From: Flavobacterium sp. WV_118_3
GTDB lineage: Bacteria > Bacteroidota > Bacteroidia > Flavobacteriales > Flavobacteriaceae
Assembly: GCF_039778605.1 (NCBI RefSeq)
Contig: NZ_CP156060.1
Span: forward strand, 3,438,001-3,502,000
Direction: 5' to 3'
DNA: 64,000 nt
In this document: positions 1 to 8,636 of the stretch, piece after piece
Layout: each line of letters starts with the position of its first letter
How positions within the stretch are numbered: position 1 is the first letter of the stretch
Position numbers and translations under genes: made by a program
Notes under the pieces: generated by a model
What the model was told of the DNA's origin: nothing
The model's input: the letters and a program-made list of their open reading frames with translations, nothing else
The model's database searches: none

Positions 1-1410
1 GGTTAAGGCATCTCCATCCGGATCGGTTCCGCTTCCGGTTAAGATAAATGCAGTTGATTTTGGAATAACATAATCCCTACCGGCATCGGCTGTTGGTGGA
101 TTATTGGTGATGGCGGTAATCTGGGCACAACTGGAACTTACTCCGGATTTTACATTGGCCAGAATATCACGAATATTTACATAGGTGAAATAATCGTCAC
201 TATTGTTCTGTACATTGGCAGGGCAAATTCCGGCATATCCCATAATGGATGAGCCAGAGCCGGGCTCTACTTCGGTTTGTCCGCTTCCGGAACGACAGTT
301 CGAGCTACTTTGCGTGTGGTAACCACCAAATTGATGTCCCATTTCATGTGCTACATAATCAATGTCGAAGGCGTCACCGGTAGGATTGGACATTCCGGTC
401 ATTCCGGTACCTTTGTGGAAGCCTCCATTTGGATTGCTGTTGGTACTACATACGCATCCGATACATCCGGCATTTCCACCACCGGAAGTATTAAAGTTGT
501 GTCCGATATCGTAGTTTGCAAAGCCAATTGCAGCATCAATGGTAATACCGGTACGAACGTTGTATTCGCCACTCCACGGATCGGCTGTGGTACTTCCAAA
601 ATAAATCAACAGGTCGTTATTCGCAACAAATACCATAGTAATCGAAAGGTCTCTTTCGTAAACACCGTTCACACGGGTCATGGTAACAGCCATTTGCGCC
701 TGAATGTTGGCTCGTTTCTGAGCATCGGTTCCGGTTCCGGCAAAAATATTACCATATTCGGCAGTACACGATTGTGCCAGTCGATAGGTTCGTAACTTTT
801 TGTCGTCGGTATTCAAAGCGGTTTCTGAGCTTCCAATGCGACCTTCTGCTAATGACGGTAATTTGATACCATCATCTGTCAGACAGGAAAAGTCTGAAAA
901 AGCCCGGTGTAAAGACGCTTTGTTGTAAACAATATAATTTTGACGGTCTTCTGTATACGGATCGATAAAAACCGTGCTTTCTTCACTCGATAGCGTCATG
1001 CTGTGTAAGCCCAGTTGGGTAACGGAAAAACGAGCTACTGATGTCGGGTTTTCCACACCTTGTGCGGCATACGATTTGATCATTGGGTATTTGGCTGCTA
1101 AGGCTGGTTCCATTATCGGCGTTTCCATCACCCGGAAGTGTTCCAGTTGCCCTTGTGCATTGGGAAGTTCGATAATTAAATTGGATTTACCTTCAAACTG
1201 ACCGCGTACGGGTGCATTCGACAGACTGTTTTTTAAAGTGTTCAAATCTAGTGTGAACAGATTGTAATTCCTTGGAAAGGAACTTCGGGTTACTTTCTTT
1301 TGCGTCGTGATGCTGCTTTCGTCAATCGGCTTCCAAAGTCTTTGCGTTTGGGCAAAACCTGTGGAGAATGAAAAAAGTAACAAAAACGCCAGTTGTAATT
1401 GTTTTTTCAT
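1..1410 (-). CDS. Secreted reprolysin-like zinc metalloprotease, C-terminal part beyond the window
   Basis: Reading from the ATG at 1408-1410 leftwards gives 470 open codons that run off the left edge, so the protein is incomplete. The first ~20 residues are a Sec signal peptide (Lys-Lys start, Leu/Phe core, ending FSTGFAQ). The zinc site HEMGHQFGGYHT is at residues 355-366 and fits HExxHxxGxxH of metzincins (M12B/reprolysin-like), with His355, His359, His365 as ligands and Glu356 as catalytic base. A Met-turn (SIMGYAG) follows near residue 391. A Ser/Gly/Cys-rich insert precedes the zinc site. The last visible residues resemble a PKD/cadherin-like Ca-binding module (GTDPDGDAL). Such flavobacterial proteases usually end in a type IX secretion sorting domain, but that end is not visible here. 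It is divergent from bioF. Confidence 0.88.
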   Translation of the reverse strand, partial: MKKQLQLAFLLLFSFSTGFAQTQRLWKPIDESSITTQKKVTRSSFPRNYNLFTLDLNTLKNSLSNAPVRGQFEGKSNLIIELPNAQGQLEHFRVMETPIMEPALAAKYPMIKSYAAQGVENPTSVARFSVTQLGLHSMTLSSEESTVFIDPYTEDRQNYIVYNKASLHRAFSDFSCLTDDGIKLPSLAEGRIGSSETALNTDDKKLRTYRLAQSCTAEYGNIFAGTGTDAQKRANIQAQMAVTMTRVNGVYERDLSITMVFVANNDLLIYFGSTTADPWSGEYNVRTGITIDAAIGFANYDIGHNFNTSGGGNAGCIGCVCSTNSNPNGGFHKGTGMTGMSNPTGDAFDIDYVAHEMGHQFGGYHTQSSSNCRSGSGQTEVEPGSGSSIMGYAGICPANVQNNSDDYFTYVNIRDILANVKSGVSSSCAQITAITNNPPTADAGRDYVIPKSTAFILTGSGTDPDGDALT

Positions 1411-1527
1411 TTTTGTTTGGGTTAAGTGTTAAATAGTTGCTAAAAATAATAAAATTTATTGTTCTTTTTGTTTTTAATTTTAAAGTATTAGCGCTTTTTG
1501 CGTTGGGATTCACCGGATTAGGATATG

Positions 1528-1556
1528 TTGGGAACGAAAAAAGATACTTACTTTTG
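1528..1556 (+). promoter_or_regulatory. Bacteroidota-type promoter of bioF
   Basis: TTG at 1528-1530, an 18-base spacer and TACTTTTG at 1549-1556 fit the flavobacterial -33 TTG / -7 TAnnTTTG pattern. The expected transcription start falls at about 1561-1563, essentially on the bioF ATG at 1562, so the message may be leaderless. Confidence 0.5.
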
Positions 1557-1561
1557 CCAGT

Positions 1562-2704
1562 ATGAAACGCTTTCCAGTATCACTATCTGCTAAATTGCAA
1601 TCCCGAACAGCGGTCAATGCGTTACGGCAATTGCCAGAACAAAAAAAGGGTGTCGATTTTTCGTCGAACGATTATTTGGGTTTTGCCCGATCCGAATTGC
1701 TTTTTCAAAAAGCAGCGGCTATGTTGTCGCAGCAGCATAATACACATAATGGCGCTACCGGTTCGCGATTACTATCAGGAAATCATACCTTTTATGCAGA
1801 AACCGAAATCAAAATTGCGGCTTTTCACCAAGCGGAAAGTGCTTTGATTTTTAATTCGGGTTACGATGCGAATCTGGGTTTTTTTAGTAGTGTGCCGCAA
1901 CGGAACGATGTGGTACTGTTTGATGAATTAAGCCACGCTTCCATCCGCGACGGAATTCGCCTTTCGAATGCACGGTCGTATAAATTCCTGCATAACGATT
2001 TGGAGGATCTCGAACGACAGATCAAGCGTTTTCAAAACGATCAGGGGGCTATTTATATCGTTACGGAAACGGTTTTTTCTATGGATGGCGATTCGCCCGA
2101 TCTGGAACAAATGGCAGCACTTTCCGAACGTTATGGTTGTTTTTTTGTAGTCGATGAAGCACATGCTTTAGGGGTATTCGGAGAAAAAGGAGAAGGCTTG
2201 ATCGATGCGTTGGCACTCCGCGAAGCTGTTTTTGCCCGAATCATGACTTATGGCAAAGGATTGGGGTGTCATGGAGCTGCGGTGTTAGGCGATACAAGAC
2301 TGAAGGAGTATCTGGTCAATTTTGCCCGGAGTTTTATTTATACGACAGGATTGCCGCCACATGCGATTGCCACCATCCTGGCGGGATACTCGATTTTGGA
2401 AACGGAAGCTGAAGCACGGATTCGGTTAAAAGAAAATATTGTTCATTTTAATCGGGAAAAGAATCTGTTGGGGTTAAAACCATTGTTTATCCGAAGTAAA
2501 TCGGCGATACAATCGGCTGTAATTCCAGGAAATGAAAAGGTAAGAAATATCGCCCGTCAACTGGAAGAATTCGGTTTTGATGTCCGACCAATAATGGCAC
2601 CAACAGTTCCGGAAGGACAGGAGCGATTGCGATTTTGTCTGCATAGTTATAATACAACAGAAGAAATATCGGAAGTGTTGCATCTTTTAAATCGGTTGAT
2701 GTAA
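1562..2704 (+). CDS. bioF: 8-amino-7-oxononanoate synthase (BioF)
   Basis: A 380-residue fold-type I PLP enzyme of the alpha-oxoamine synthase family. It condenses pimeloyl-ACP (or -CoA) with L-alanine to 8-amino-7-oxononanoate, the first committed step of biotin ring assembly, in the cytosol. Visible marks are SSNDYLG at 34-40, GATGSRLLSG at 64-73, the PLP aspartate in VVDEAHALG (Asp198, His201) and the Schiff-base lysine Lys232 in TYGKGLGCHG. Length is normal for BioF. Related KBL or serine palmitoyltransferase-like activities cannot be excluded by motifs alone, but bioD two genes downstream settles the role. It is followed after one base by a DUF2007 gene and forms an operon with it and bioD. 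Confidence 0.93.
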   Translation: MKRFPVSLSAKLQSRTAVNALRQLPEQKKGVDFSSNDYLGFARSELLFQKAAAMLSQQHNTHNGATGSRLLSGNHTFYAETEIKIAAFHQAESALIFNSGYDANLGFFSSVPQRNDVVLFDELSHASIRDGIRLSNARSYKFLHNDLEDLERQIKRFQNDQGAIYIVTETVFSMDGDSPDLEQMAALSERYGCFFVVDEAHALGVFGEKGEGLIDALALREAVFARIMTYGKGLGCHGAAVLGDTRLKEYLVNFARSFIYTTGLPPHAIATILAGYSILETEAEARIRLKENIVHFNREKNLLGLKPLFIRSKSAIQSAVIPGNEKVRNIARQLEEFGFDVRPIMAPTVPEGQERLRFCLHSYNTTEEISEVLHLLNRLM

Positions 2705-2705
2705 G

Positions 2706-3125
2706 ATGAAGAGTGACTTGAATTTGAAAAAAATAGCTGTTTTTAATTATTCCGCAGAAGCTTTTATTTGTAAAGGAAGATTGGAGGTAGAAGGAATTCC
2801 GGTTTTTATGCGAGATAACTTTACCGTTGATGCTGATCCGTTGTTTAGCCAGGCCATTGGGGGAGTGAAATTATATGTGAAAGAAACAGATTATGAAAGA
2901 GGGCTACAGGTGTTAGAGGAAATTAATAAGTATTCTTTAACGAATGAAGGAGAACCAATTATATGTCCTAGATGTAGATCTAATAAAGTGCAAATGCTTT
3001 CCGTTATCAATGATGTGAAATCCATATTTTCCTTTATTATCGGGCTTTTTCTGATAGTACTTCCCTTTTATGTGAAGTATATCTATGTCTGTGATAATTG
3101 TGAGTTTAAATTTAAAAAAATATGA
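2706..3125 (+). CDS. DUF2007 domain protein with C-terminal zinc ribbon and membrane segment
   Basis: A 139-residue protein. Residues ~8-72 match the DUF2007 pattern (putative signal-transducing domain): a short ferredoxin-like segment with GRLEVEGIPVF and a glycine turn before VKLYVKETDYERG. Two CxxC pairs, Cys87/Cys90 and Cys129/Cys132, form a split zinc ribbon, with one hydrophobic helix at about 107-124 between them, so the protein is probably membrane-attached. It lies one base after bioF, and its stop overlaps the bioD start by four bases (ATGA), so it is translationally coupled inside the biotin operon. No function in biotin synthesis is known to me. Placement may reflect co-expression only. 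Confidence 0.8.
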   Translation: MKSDLNLKKIAVFNYSAEAFICKGRLEVEGIPVFMRDNFTVDADPLFSQAIGGVKLYVKETDYERGLQVLEEINKYSLTNEGEPIICPRCRSNKVQMLSVINDVKSIFSFIIGLFLIVLPFYVKYIYVCDNCEFKFKKI

Positions 3126-3739
3126 AACTATTTGTAACAGGTATCGGTACCGATGTTGGGAAAACCGTAGCCGCAACTATTATAACCGAGGCTTTGGAAG
3201 CCGATTACTGGAAACCGGTTCAGGCGGGCGATCTGGACTATTCCGATAGTCATAAAATCAAAGAAAAGTTGTCGAATACCAAAACGCATATTTTCGATAA
3301 CGCGTATGCCTTAAATACACCGGCGAGTCCGCACGTGGCGGCAAAAATCGACGGTGTGGTGATCGACCTGAAAAAAATTAAAGAACCGAAAACGAAAAAT
3401 CATCTGGTTATCGAAGGTGCCGGTGGTGTATTGGTGCCTTTAAACGATTCAGATTCGATTATCGATTTGATTCAGCCGGATTATAAGGTGATTGTCGTGT
3501 CACGTCATTATCTGGGAAGTATCAATCATACGCTATTGACGATCGAGGTTTTAAAAGCAAGAGGGTTGGCGGTTGCCGGAATTGTTTTTAGCGGAAAAGA
3601 AAACCCGGATTCGGAATCCATCATTTTGAATCGTACCGGAGTTCGTTTTTTAGGGCGAATCGATGAAGAACCGTATTTCGACAAAAACGTGATTAAAGAA
3701 TATGCCGACTTGTTTGCAGAAACATTATTGGGATTATAA
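3122..3739 (+). CDS. bioD: ATP-dependent dethiobiotin synthetase (BioD)
   Basis: A 205-residue protein closing the ureido ring of 7,8-diaminononanoate with CO2 and ATP to give dethiobiotin. The P-loop GIGTDVGKT is at residues 7-15, with the DTB-synthetase Gly-Thr-Asp-x-Gly-Lys-Thr spacing. The Lys in YWKPVQAG (~31-38), the HVAAKIDG segment and EGAGGVLVPL (~100-109) are the family's substrate and Mg sites. Length is slightly short of the E. coli enzyme but complete. Its start overlaps the upstream stop (ATGA). A hairpin terminator follows at 3746. Confidence 0.95.
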   Translation: MKLFVTGIGTDVGKTVAATIITEALEADYWKPVQAGDLDYSDSHKIKEKLSNTKTHIFDNAYALNTPASPHVAAKIDGVVIDLKKIKEPKTKNHLVIEGAGGVLVPLNDSDSIIDLIQPDYKVIVVSRHYLGSINHTLLTIEVLKARGLAVAGIVFSGKENPDSESIILNRTGVRFLGRIDEEPYFDKNVIKEYADLFAETLLGL

Positions 3740-3745
3740 AAAAAC

Positions 3746-3779
3746 AAAACCTGCCGGTTTTATAAATGCGACAGGTTTT
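3746..3779 (+). terminator. Hairpin terminator after bioD
   Basis: Arms AAAACCTG (3746-3753) and CAGGTTTT (3772-3779) form an 8-bp stem. The T-run closing the right arm gives the U-tract. It ends the bioF-bioD transcript. Confidence 0.6.
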
Positions 3780-3783
3780 GATT

Positions 3784-3811
3784 AAAAGGTTGCCTTTTCG
3801 GGTGACCTTTT
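3784..3811 (-). terminator. Hairpin terminator for the convergent lipoprotein gene
   Basis: The stem starts with AAAAGGT at 3784-3790 and ends with ACCTTTT at 3805-3811. About four further pairs (two wobbles) continue inward around a TTTTC loop. A/T runs lie on both sides, so it can work in both directions, and it lies right at the 3' end of the minus-strand gene. Confidence 0.6.
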
Positions 3812-3812
3812 T

Positions 3813-4634
3813 TTATAGGTATATGGTTACTACGGTTCCGCCAGGGAGGGTTAGTGTGGCCATATCATCACAAGTTCCGTTACCGTAGTCCAGTACAAAG
3901 GTTTGCGAATTTTTAGTGATTGTTTTTTTACCTTTTACGATCACCGGACAGCCGATATTTCGGATTAACGGTTCGGTGATTTCCATGTGTAAAACGGTTC
4001 CGTTAGGTAAGGTCGTTAACGCGTTACCTCTGATACTGAAAACATCATCTGTAAAATCCAATGGCGTGGATACACCACCGATTTTTTCGATGTTAAAGCT
4101 TCCTTCGCGATGGATCGTCCCACCACCGGATGGTTGGATAATAGTAATGTTCGTTTCGCGGGTAAAGGTCGGAACGCTGTTTACAACTACTCGGCTTACG
4201 TTAATAGTACCTTCAATTTTATGGCTGTTGATGTAATAGTTGTCGAATGTAATGGCGGCAGTAATTTCGTTGTTTGTCGTGTTTCTATGGGCTACGATGT
4301 AAATAATTCCGCTACGGTTGTTCCCGTTGGCGTCAACGCAACCCGTTCCAAAATCGACTTTAAATTTTTTGTCTCCGTTGGTTAGGGTTTCCTGAGTGAT
4401 CACACGACAACTCGAAGGCGGTAATTGTGTGTCGGCATTTTTAGAAGCATAATAACCGTCGCCGGCTAATACTTCCTCTTTAATTCCTTCTACATCTTCT
4501 TCAAAAGCTTGCGCTTTGGCATCCGCTGCAACGGTGGTGTCCTGAGTGTTGCCGCTGTTGGAACTATCGCTGTCACTATTGCAGGAGATAGCCATTAAAG
4601 CAGTGAACATTAGTAATTTAATAGTTGTTTTCAT
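3813..4634 (-). CDS. Lipoprotein of unknown function
   Basis: A 273-residue protein with a lipoprotein signal peptide: Lys at 3, hydrophobic core and lipobox MAISC with Cys18. The next residues (NSDSDSSNSGN) are a flexible Ser/Asn/Asp linker typical of Bacteroidota lipoproteins. The mature part is beta-rich, with repeated Thr/Asn-rich strands and three well-spaced cysteines (SSCRV, GTGCVD, NIGCP). A KKTITKNSQTF strand and GNGTCDD near the end recur in flavobacterial exported lipoproteins. I do not recognise a catalytic site. It sits convergent between bioD and divergent from bioA with its own terminator, so it is not part of the biotin pathway. Confidence 0.8.
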   Translation of the reverse strand: MKTTIKLLMFTALMAISCNSDSDSSNSGNTQDTTVAADAKAQAFEEDVEGIKEEVLAGDGYYASKNADTQLPPSSCRVITQETLTNGDKKFKVDFGTGCVDANGNNRSGIIYIVAHRNTTNNEITAAITFDNYYINSHKIEGTINVSRVVVNSVPTFTRETNITIIQPSGGGTIHREGSFNIEKIGGVSTPLDFTDDVFSIRGNALTTLPNGTVLHMEITEPLIRNIGCPVIVKGKKTITKNSQTFVLDYGNGTCDDMATLTLPGGTVVTIYL

Positions 4635-4732
4635 AATTTTTTCTGATAAGGTTCTTTTTTTTAGACAAATAAAATGATAAAAGGTTTAATGTTAAACTTT
4701 TTTGTTTCCAAAAAGTTATCCGAAAGGGGTTT

Positions 4733-4740
4733 TATCTTTG
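4733..4740 (+). promoter_or_regulatory. -7 promoter element of bioA
   Basis: TATCTTTG fits TAnnTTTG and lies 36 bases before the bioA start. No well-spaced TTG -33 element is seen; the nearest TTTG at 4701-4704 is too far upstream. Confidence 0.4.
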
Positions 4741-4775
4741 TGTTACGAAATTGATGTATCAAAAAGAAATATAAA

Positions 4776-6056
4776 GTGGAATATAACAGACTGCAAAAAG
4801 CCGATGCCAATCATTTATGGCATCCGTATACGCAACATAAAACGGCGTATCCGCATATTGCTATAACGAAAGGAAAAGGAGCTTTATTATGGGATGAAAA
4901 CGGAAAGGAATACATCGATGCCATTGCATCCTGGTGGGTTAATCCTTATGGTCATTCGAATCCTGTTATTGCCGATGCGATTTACAAACAGTTGACTACA
5001 TTGGAACATGTGCTGTTTGGTGGGTTTACCCATGAGCCGGCGGTAGCTTTGGCAGAAAAGTTGATTCCGATTTTACCGGATAATCAGCAAAAGATTTTCT
5101 TTTCCGATAACGGATCCACTGCGGTCGAAGTGGCTTTAAAAGTGGCATTGCAGTATTATTTTAATAAAGGGGAAAAACGAACCAAAATCATTGCTTTCGA
5201 AAATGCTTTTCACGGCGATACGTTTGCAGCGATGGCGGCCAGTGGAATCTCTTTCTTTACCGAGGCTTTTCAGGGGGCAATGATTCAGGTGACGCGAATT
5301 CCGGTACCAACACCCGGTAATGAAGCGGCCAGTTTCGAAGCGTTGCAAACCTTGTTGCAAACCAATGAATATGCCGGATTTATTTTTGAACCTTTGGTGC
5401 AGGGTGCGGCCGGTATGGTGATGTACGAGCCGGAAGAACTTGATAAATTAATTCAAAGTTGTAAGGAATACGGTGTGTTTACCATTGCCGACGAAGTGAT
5501 GACCGGATTTGGAAAAACCGGGAAAAATTTCGCCTGTGACTATCTGACACAACAACCGGACATGATGTGTCTTTCCAAAGCACTAACCGGTGGTACAATT
5601 CCGATGGCGTTGACTACGTTTACACAGGAATTATTCGATGGTTTTTACGACGATGATGTGAATAAAGCGTTATTTCACGGGCATACTTTTACGGCCAATC
5701 CAACCGGATGTGCGGCCGCATTAGCAAGTCTGGAATTGCTTTCTGATACAAAAATTCAGGAAGGAATTGCGAGAATTCATCAGCAACATCTGAATTTTCA
5801 AACGAGAGTGGAAAATCATCCGCGGGTTAAAACAACCCGGGTTTTGGGTGTGATTTTCGCACTGGAATTTAAGAGAGATTCAGCGGATAGTTATTACGGA
5901 GATTTTAGAAATACCCTGTATCGTTTCTTTATCGAAAAAGGAATTATATTACGTCCGGTTGGGAATATTGTATATATATTGCCACCGTATATTATTTCGG
6001 AAGCCGAACTTGAAAAAGTGTACCAGATTGTCGGGGAAGCGCTGGATATGTTTTAA
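4776..6056 (+). CDS. bioA: Adenosylmethionine-8-amino-7-oxononanoate aminotransferase (BioA)
   Basis: A 426-residue class III aminotransferase that uses S-adenosylmethionine as amino donor to make 7,8-diaminononanoate. The start is the GTG at 4776: it gives the family's N-terminus with LWHPYTQHK at 14-22, and no better ATG lies nearby. The substrate-pocket ASWW motif is at 51-54, FFSDNGSTAVE at 108-118, the PLP aspartate in IADEVMTGFG (Asp239) and the Schiff-base Lys268 in CLSKALTGG. Length is normal. It has its own promoter and is followed 25 bases later by a ketoacyl synthase gene, probably one transcript. Confidence 0.95.
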   Translation: MEYNRLQKADANHLWHPYTQHKTAYPHIAITKGKGALLWDENGKEYIDAIASWWVNPYGHSNPVIADAIYKQLTTLEHVLFGGFTHEPAVALAEKLIPILPDNQQKIFFSDNGSTAVEVALKVALQYYFNKGEKRTKIIAFENAFHGDTFAAMAASGISFFTEAFQGAMIQVTRIPVPTPGNEAASFEALQTLLQTNEYAGFIFEPLVQGAAGMVMYEPEELDKLIQSCKEYGVFTIADEVMTGFGKTGKNFACDYLTQQPDMMCLSKALTGGTIPMALTTFTQELFDGFYDDDVNKALFHGHTFTANPTGCAAALASLELLSDTKIQEGIARIHQQHLNFQTRVENHPRVKTTRVLGVIFALEFKRDSADSYYGDFRNTLYRFFIEKGIILRPVGNIVYILPPYIISEAELEKVYQIVGEALDMF

Positions 6057-6081
6057 TTTTGCACCCAAATACTTTTTTACG

Positions 6082-7236
6082 TTGAAAAACAAGATTGCGA
6101 TAACAGGCCTGGGATCCGTTTCTCCTTTGGGTGATCATCCGAATTCAATTTGGGAAGCCTACGGGAATCCGGAAAGTTATATCCGGTTTTTATCGGTGGG
6201 TGATGCCGTATTTCCGGTAGCTGCGCTTGCAGCCGATGTGAAACAAAGCATAGAAAGTCTGCGGTTTTCAGATGTCAAATATAAAAATCTGGACGATTCT
6301 GTTTTATATGCTATTGCCGCTTCACGGAAAGCGGTGGCGCAGGCGGGCTGGAATGATGGTCGTTTTGGAATCAATATTGGTTCGTCCAGAGGGGCAACGC
6401 AATTGTTTGAAAAATACCACCGGGAGTTCTTAGAAACCGGATCAACGGCTACATTGGCATCCCCTACGACTACGTTGGGAAATATCGCTTCATGGGTGGC
6501 GAATGACCTGAATAACGACGGGCCGGATATTTCGCATTCGATTACCTGTTCGACGGCTTTGCATGCGCTTTTAAATGGTGTCGCCTGGCTCCAATCGGGC
6601 ATGGCTGATAAATTCCTTGTTGGAGGAAGTGAAGCGCCGTTAACGCCTTTTACGCTGGCACAGCTAAAAGCGATGAAAATCTATTCAACCTTTGAAGATT
6701 CTTATCCTTGTAAAGCGTTTGATCTCGATAAAAAAAGCAATTCGATGGTGCTTGGTGAAGGTGCGGCTATGGCTTGTTTGGAAACCGGCGAAAATGTAAA
6801 TGCGCTTGCCTGGATTGAGGGAATTGGTTATGCTACGGAAATGCTGCAGCACAATGTTTCGATATCTGCCGATGCGGAATGTTTTCAGAAGTCCATGCGA
6901 ATGGCTTTAAATGGGATCGATCCGACAGAAGTTGATACGATTGTGCTCCATGCGCCGGGAACGATAAAAGGCGATGTGTCGGAGTATAATGCTGTCGAAA
7001 AAGTATTCGGTAATCATATGCCAATGCTAACCACTAATAAATGGAAAATCGGACATACTTTTGGTTCCTCCGGAATGTTAAGCGTGGAGTTGGCGGTATT
7101 GATGTTGCAACATCAGCAATTTATAGGAATCCCATTTCGGGATAATCCGGTTTCGAAACCGGCAACTATTCGAAAAGTATTGATCAATGCTGTTGGGTTT
7201 GGTGGTAATGCTGTGAGTGTGTTGTTGTCGAAATAA
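6082..7236 (+). CDS. Beta-ketoacyl-ACP synthase (KAS I/II family) in the biotin locus
   Basis: The TTG at 6082 gives a 384-residue protein beginning MKNKIAITGLGSVSPLG, the usual FabF-type N-terminus. An in-frame ATG at 5959 exists but lies deep inside bioA, so I reject it. The thiolase-fold triad is present: Cys156 in SITCSTALHA, His290 in HAPGTIKGD and His325 in KIGHTFGSSGM, with Lys320. It is about 25 residues shorter than typical FabF. The site HAPGT replaces the usual HGTGT, so it is a divergent but apparently active condensing enzyme. Being directly behind bioA, it may help build the pimeloyl chain, since no bioC, bioH or bioW is in view. That role is an inference. A housekeeping FabB/F or secondary-metabolite synthase is the alternative. 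Confidence 0.85.
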   Translation: MKNKIAITGLGSVSPLGDHPNSIWEAYGNPESYIRFLSVGDAVFPVAALAADVKQSIESLRFSDVKYKNLDDSVLYAIAASRKAVAQAGWNDGRFGINIGSSRGATQLFEKYHREFLETGSTATLASPTTTLGNIASWVANDLNNDGPDISHSITCSTALHALLNGVAWLQSGMADKFLVGGSEAPLTPFTLAQLKAMKIYSTFEDSYPCKAFDLDKKSNSMVLGEGAAMACLETGENVNALAWIEGIGYATEMLQHNVSISADAECFQKSMRMALNGIDPTEVDTIVLHAPGTIKGDVSEYNAVEKVFGNHMPMLTTNKWKIGHTFGSSGMLSVELAVLMLQHQQFIGIPFRDNPVSKPATIRKVLINAVGFGGNAVSVLLSK

Positions 7237-7237
7237 A

Positions 7238-7720
7238 TTATTCGGCACTTAAATCATTGCATTTTTCGAAAATCAAACGAGATTCATAGCCTTTCCGAAT
7301 CAGGAAATCACAAAACTTTTTTTTCTTTTTAAGCAGATTGGATTCTTTAATGGAATTCCAGTTGGTGTCGGCCAGTGTGTGAAATGTTTCGAAATACTCC
7401 TCGGAAGTGATCTCTTTTAGCGCGCTGTCGATGTTGTATTTGGAGATACCCCGGAATTTAAGTTCGTTAACAATCCGGAGCTTTCCCCATTTTTTGATGC
7501 GGTGTTTTCCCCGGGCAAAACTGCGGGCAAAACGTTCTTCATTTAGAAAGTTGTTTTCGATAAGATGTACTACTATGCTGTCGATTGCTTGCGGAATCAT
7601 ATGCATTTGCTGTAGTTTCTGAACTACTTCCGCATGACAACGCTCCTGATAACTGCAATAATATTCCAGTTTTTTTGTCGCGTCATCAATTGAAAAGTAT
7701 TGGTGTTTTTGTTGCATCAA
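7238..7720 (-). CDS. recX: Regulatory protein RecX
   Basis: A 160-residue all-helical protein of the RecX family, which binds RecA filaments and moderates recombination. It shows the tandem three-helix repeats: AEVVQKL, NNFLNEERFARSFARGK at ~72-88, KWGKLRIVNELKFRGI at ~93-108, and a final GYESRLIFEKC. Length is typical. It converges tail to tail with the ketoacyl synthase gene, with one base between the stops. It is read in the same direction as the cupin gene 16 bases upstream, so the two may share a transcript. Confidence 0.9.
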   Translation of the reverse strand: MMQQKHQYFSIDDATKKLEYYCSYQERCHAEVVQKLQQMHMIPQAIDSIVVHLIENNFLNEERFARSFARGKHRIKKWGKLRIVNELKFRGISKYNIDSALKEITSEEYFETFHTLADTNWNSIKESNLLKKKKKFCDFLIRKGYESRLIFEKCNDLSAE

Positions 7721-7736
7721 TTACTATGCTTTGGAA

Positions 7737-8609
7737 TTATTTATTGATGCCTAATTTTTTGTGTGTCTGAATGATGGCTTGCTCATTTTTATGATCAATC
7801 CATTGTTGTCCTTTTCGGCGTCGCATAAAGTTGTCGAAATGACGCATGATGAATACGTTATACGCCGCTTTTGTCAGATTGGAAATGCTTCTTGGGAATG
7901 CCCGTAAACTCATTGAAAATCCTGGAGTGAGATATTTCATATAGTGCCAGTATCCTTCCGGCATATAAAGCATTTCACCGTGATTCAGGTCGCAGATAAG
8001 TCCTTTTGCCTGTTTTAAAGCCGGCCATTTTTCAAAATCCGGATTGTCGAAATCGATGTCTTCTCTCGAAATCAAAGCATGTGGGATTTTGTATAAATAA
8101 GGCGTCTGGTTTGGTTCGAAAAGAATACACTGTTTTTTTCCGTGGAAATGGAAATGTAAAATATTGGAATAATCAATATCAAAGTGCATAAATACTCTCG
8201 AATTTTCACCTCCAAAAAACAGCATCGGAAGTTGTTTAACCAGTCGTAATCCAATATCCGGCCATCTAAAGTCCTTTTGCAGGGATGGCACTTCCTTCAT
8301 CAGGTTGTATAGGAAAATACGGTAGTTGGTAGGTTTGGATTGTAGCAGATCGATATAATCGGCCATTTTCATCTTGGCATGTGCTTCGTTGAATCCGTCT
8401 TTATGGGATACGGGTCTGTCGTCGTACAGTGGTACTGTTTTGTCGCCGGCAATATCTTTAATATAATTTAGCTTCCATTTTTCGTAGGCGGGCCAGTCGG
8501 TTGTCAGTTGTTCGATGACTAGTGGTTTCTGCTTTTTTACGTAGTTTTTGTAAAAATCTTCTTTTGATATGGTTTTTACGCGTTCAATTTCGGTTAAATG
8601 TAAAGGCAT
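7737..8609 (-). CDS. Cupin-like (cupin_8/JmjC) Fe(II)/2-oxoglutarate oxygenase
   Basis: A 290-residue protein of the cupin-8/FIH-JmjC superfamily. The metal triad is visible as His142 and Asp144 in MHFDIDYSN, plus His222 in PEGYWHYMKYL. A Lys in HGKKQCILF (~157-159) is a candidate 2-oxoglutarate ligand. Family members hydroxylate protein or small-molecule substrates; the substrate here is unknown. A hairpin terminator at 8637-8668 separates it from bioB, so it has its own promoter. recX follows closely downstream. Confidence 0.82.
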   Translation of the reverse strand: MPLHLTEIERVKTISKEDFYKNYVKKQKPLVIEQLTTDWPAYEKWKLNYIKDIAGDKTVPLYDDRPVSHKDGFNEAHAKMKMADYIDLLQSKPTNYRIFLYNLMKEVPSLQKDFRWPDIGLRLVKQLPMLFFGGENSRVFMHFDIDYSNILHFHFHGKKQCILFEPNQTPYLYKIPHALISREDIDFDNPDFEKWPALKQAKGLICDLNHGEMLYMPEGYWHYMKYLTPGFSMSLRAFPRSISNLTKAAYNVFIMRHFDNFMRRRKGQQWIDHKNEQAIIQTHKKLGINK

Positions 8610-8636
8610 AATACAATGTGAGATTACTTAAAAAAA

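Noticed and set aside
277..795. 172-codon plus-strand frame in the metalloprotease region
   Set aside because: Shadow of the minus-strand protease: low-complexity Ser/Thr/Gly content and no start context, while the opposite strand carries signal peptide and zinc site.
5959..6081. Upstream ATG extending the ketoacyl synthase by 41 codons
   Set aside because: The extension lies inside bioA in another frame and adds non-family sequence; the TTG at 6082 gives the standard N-terminus.
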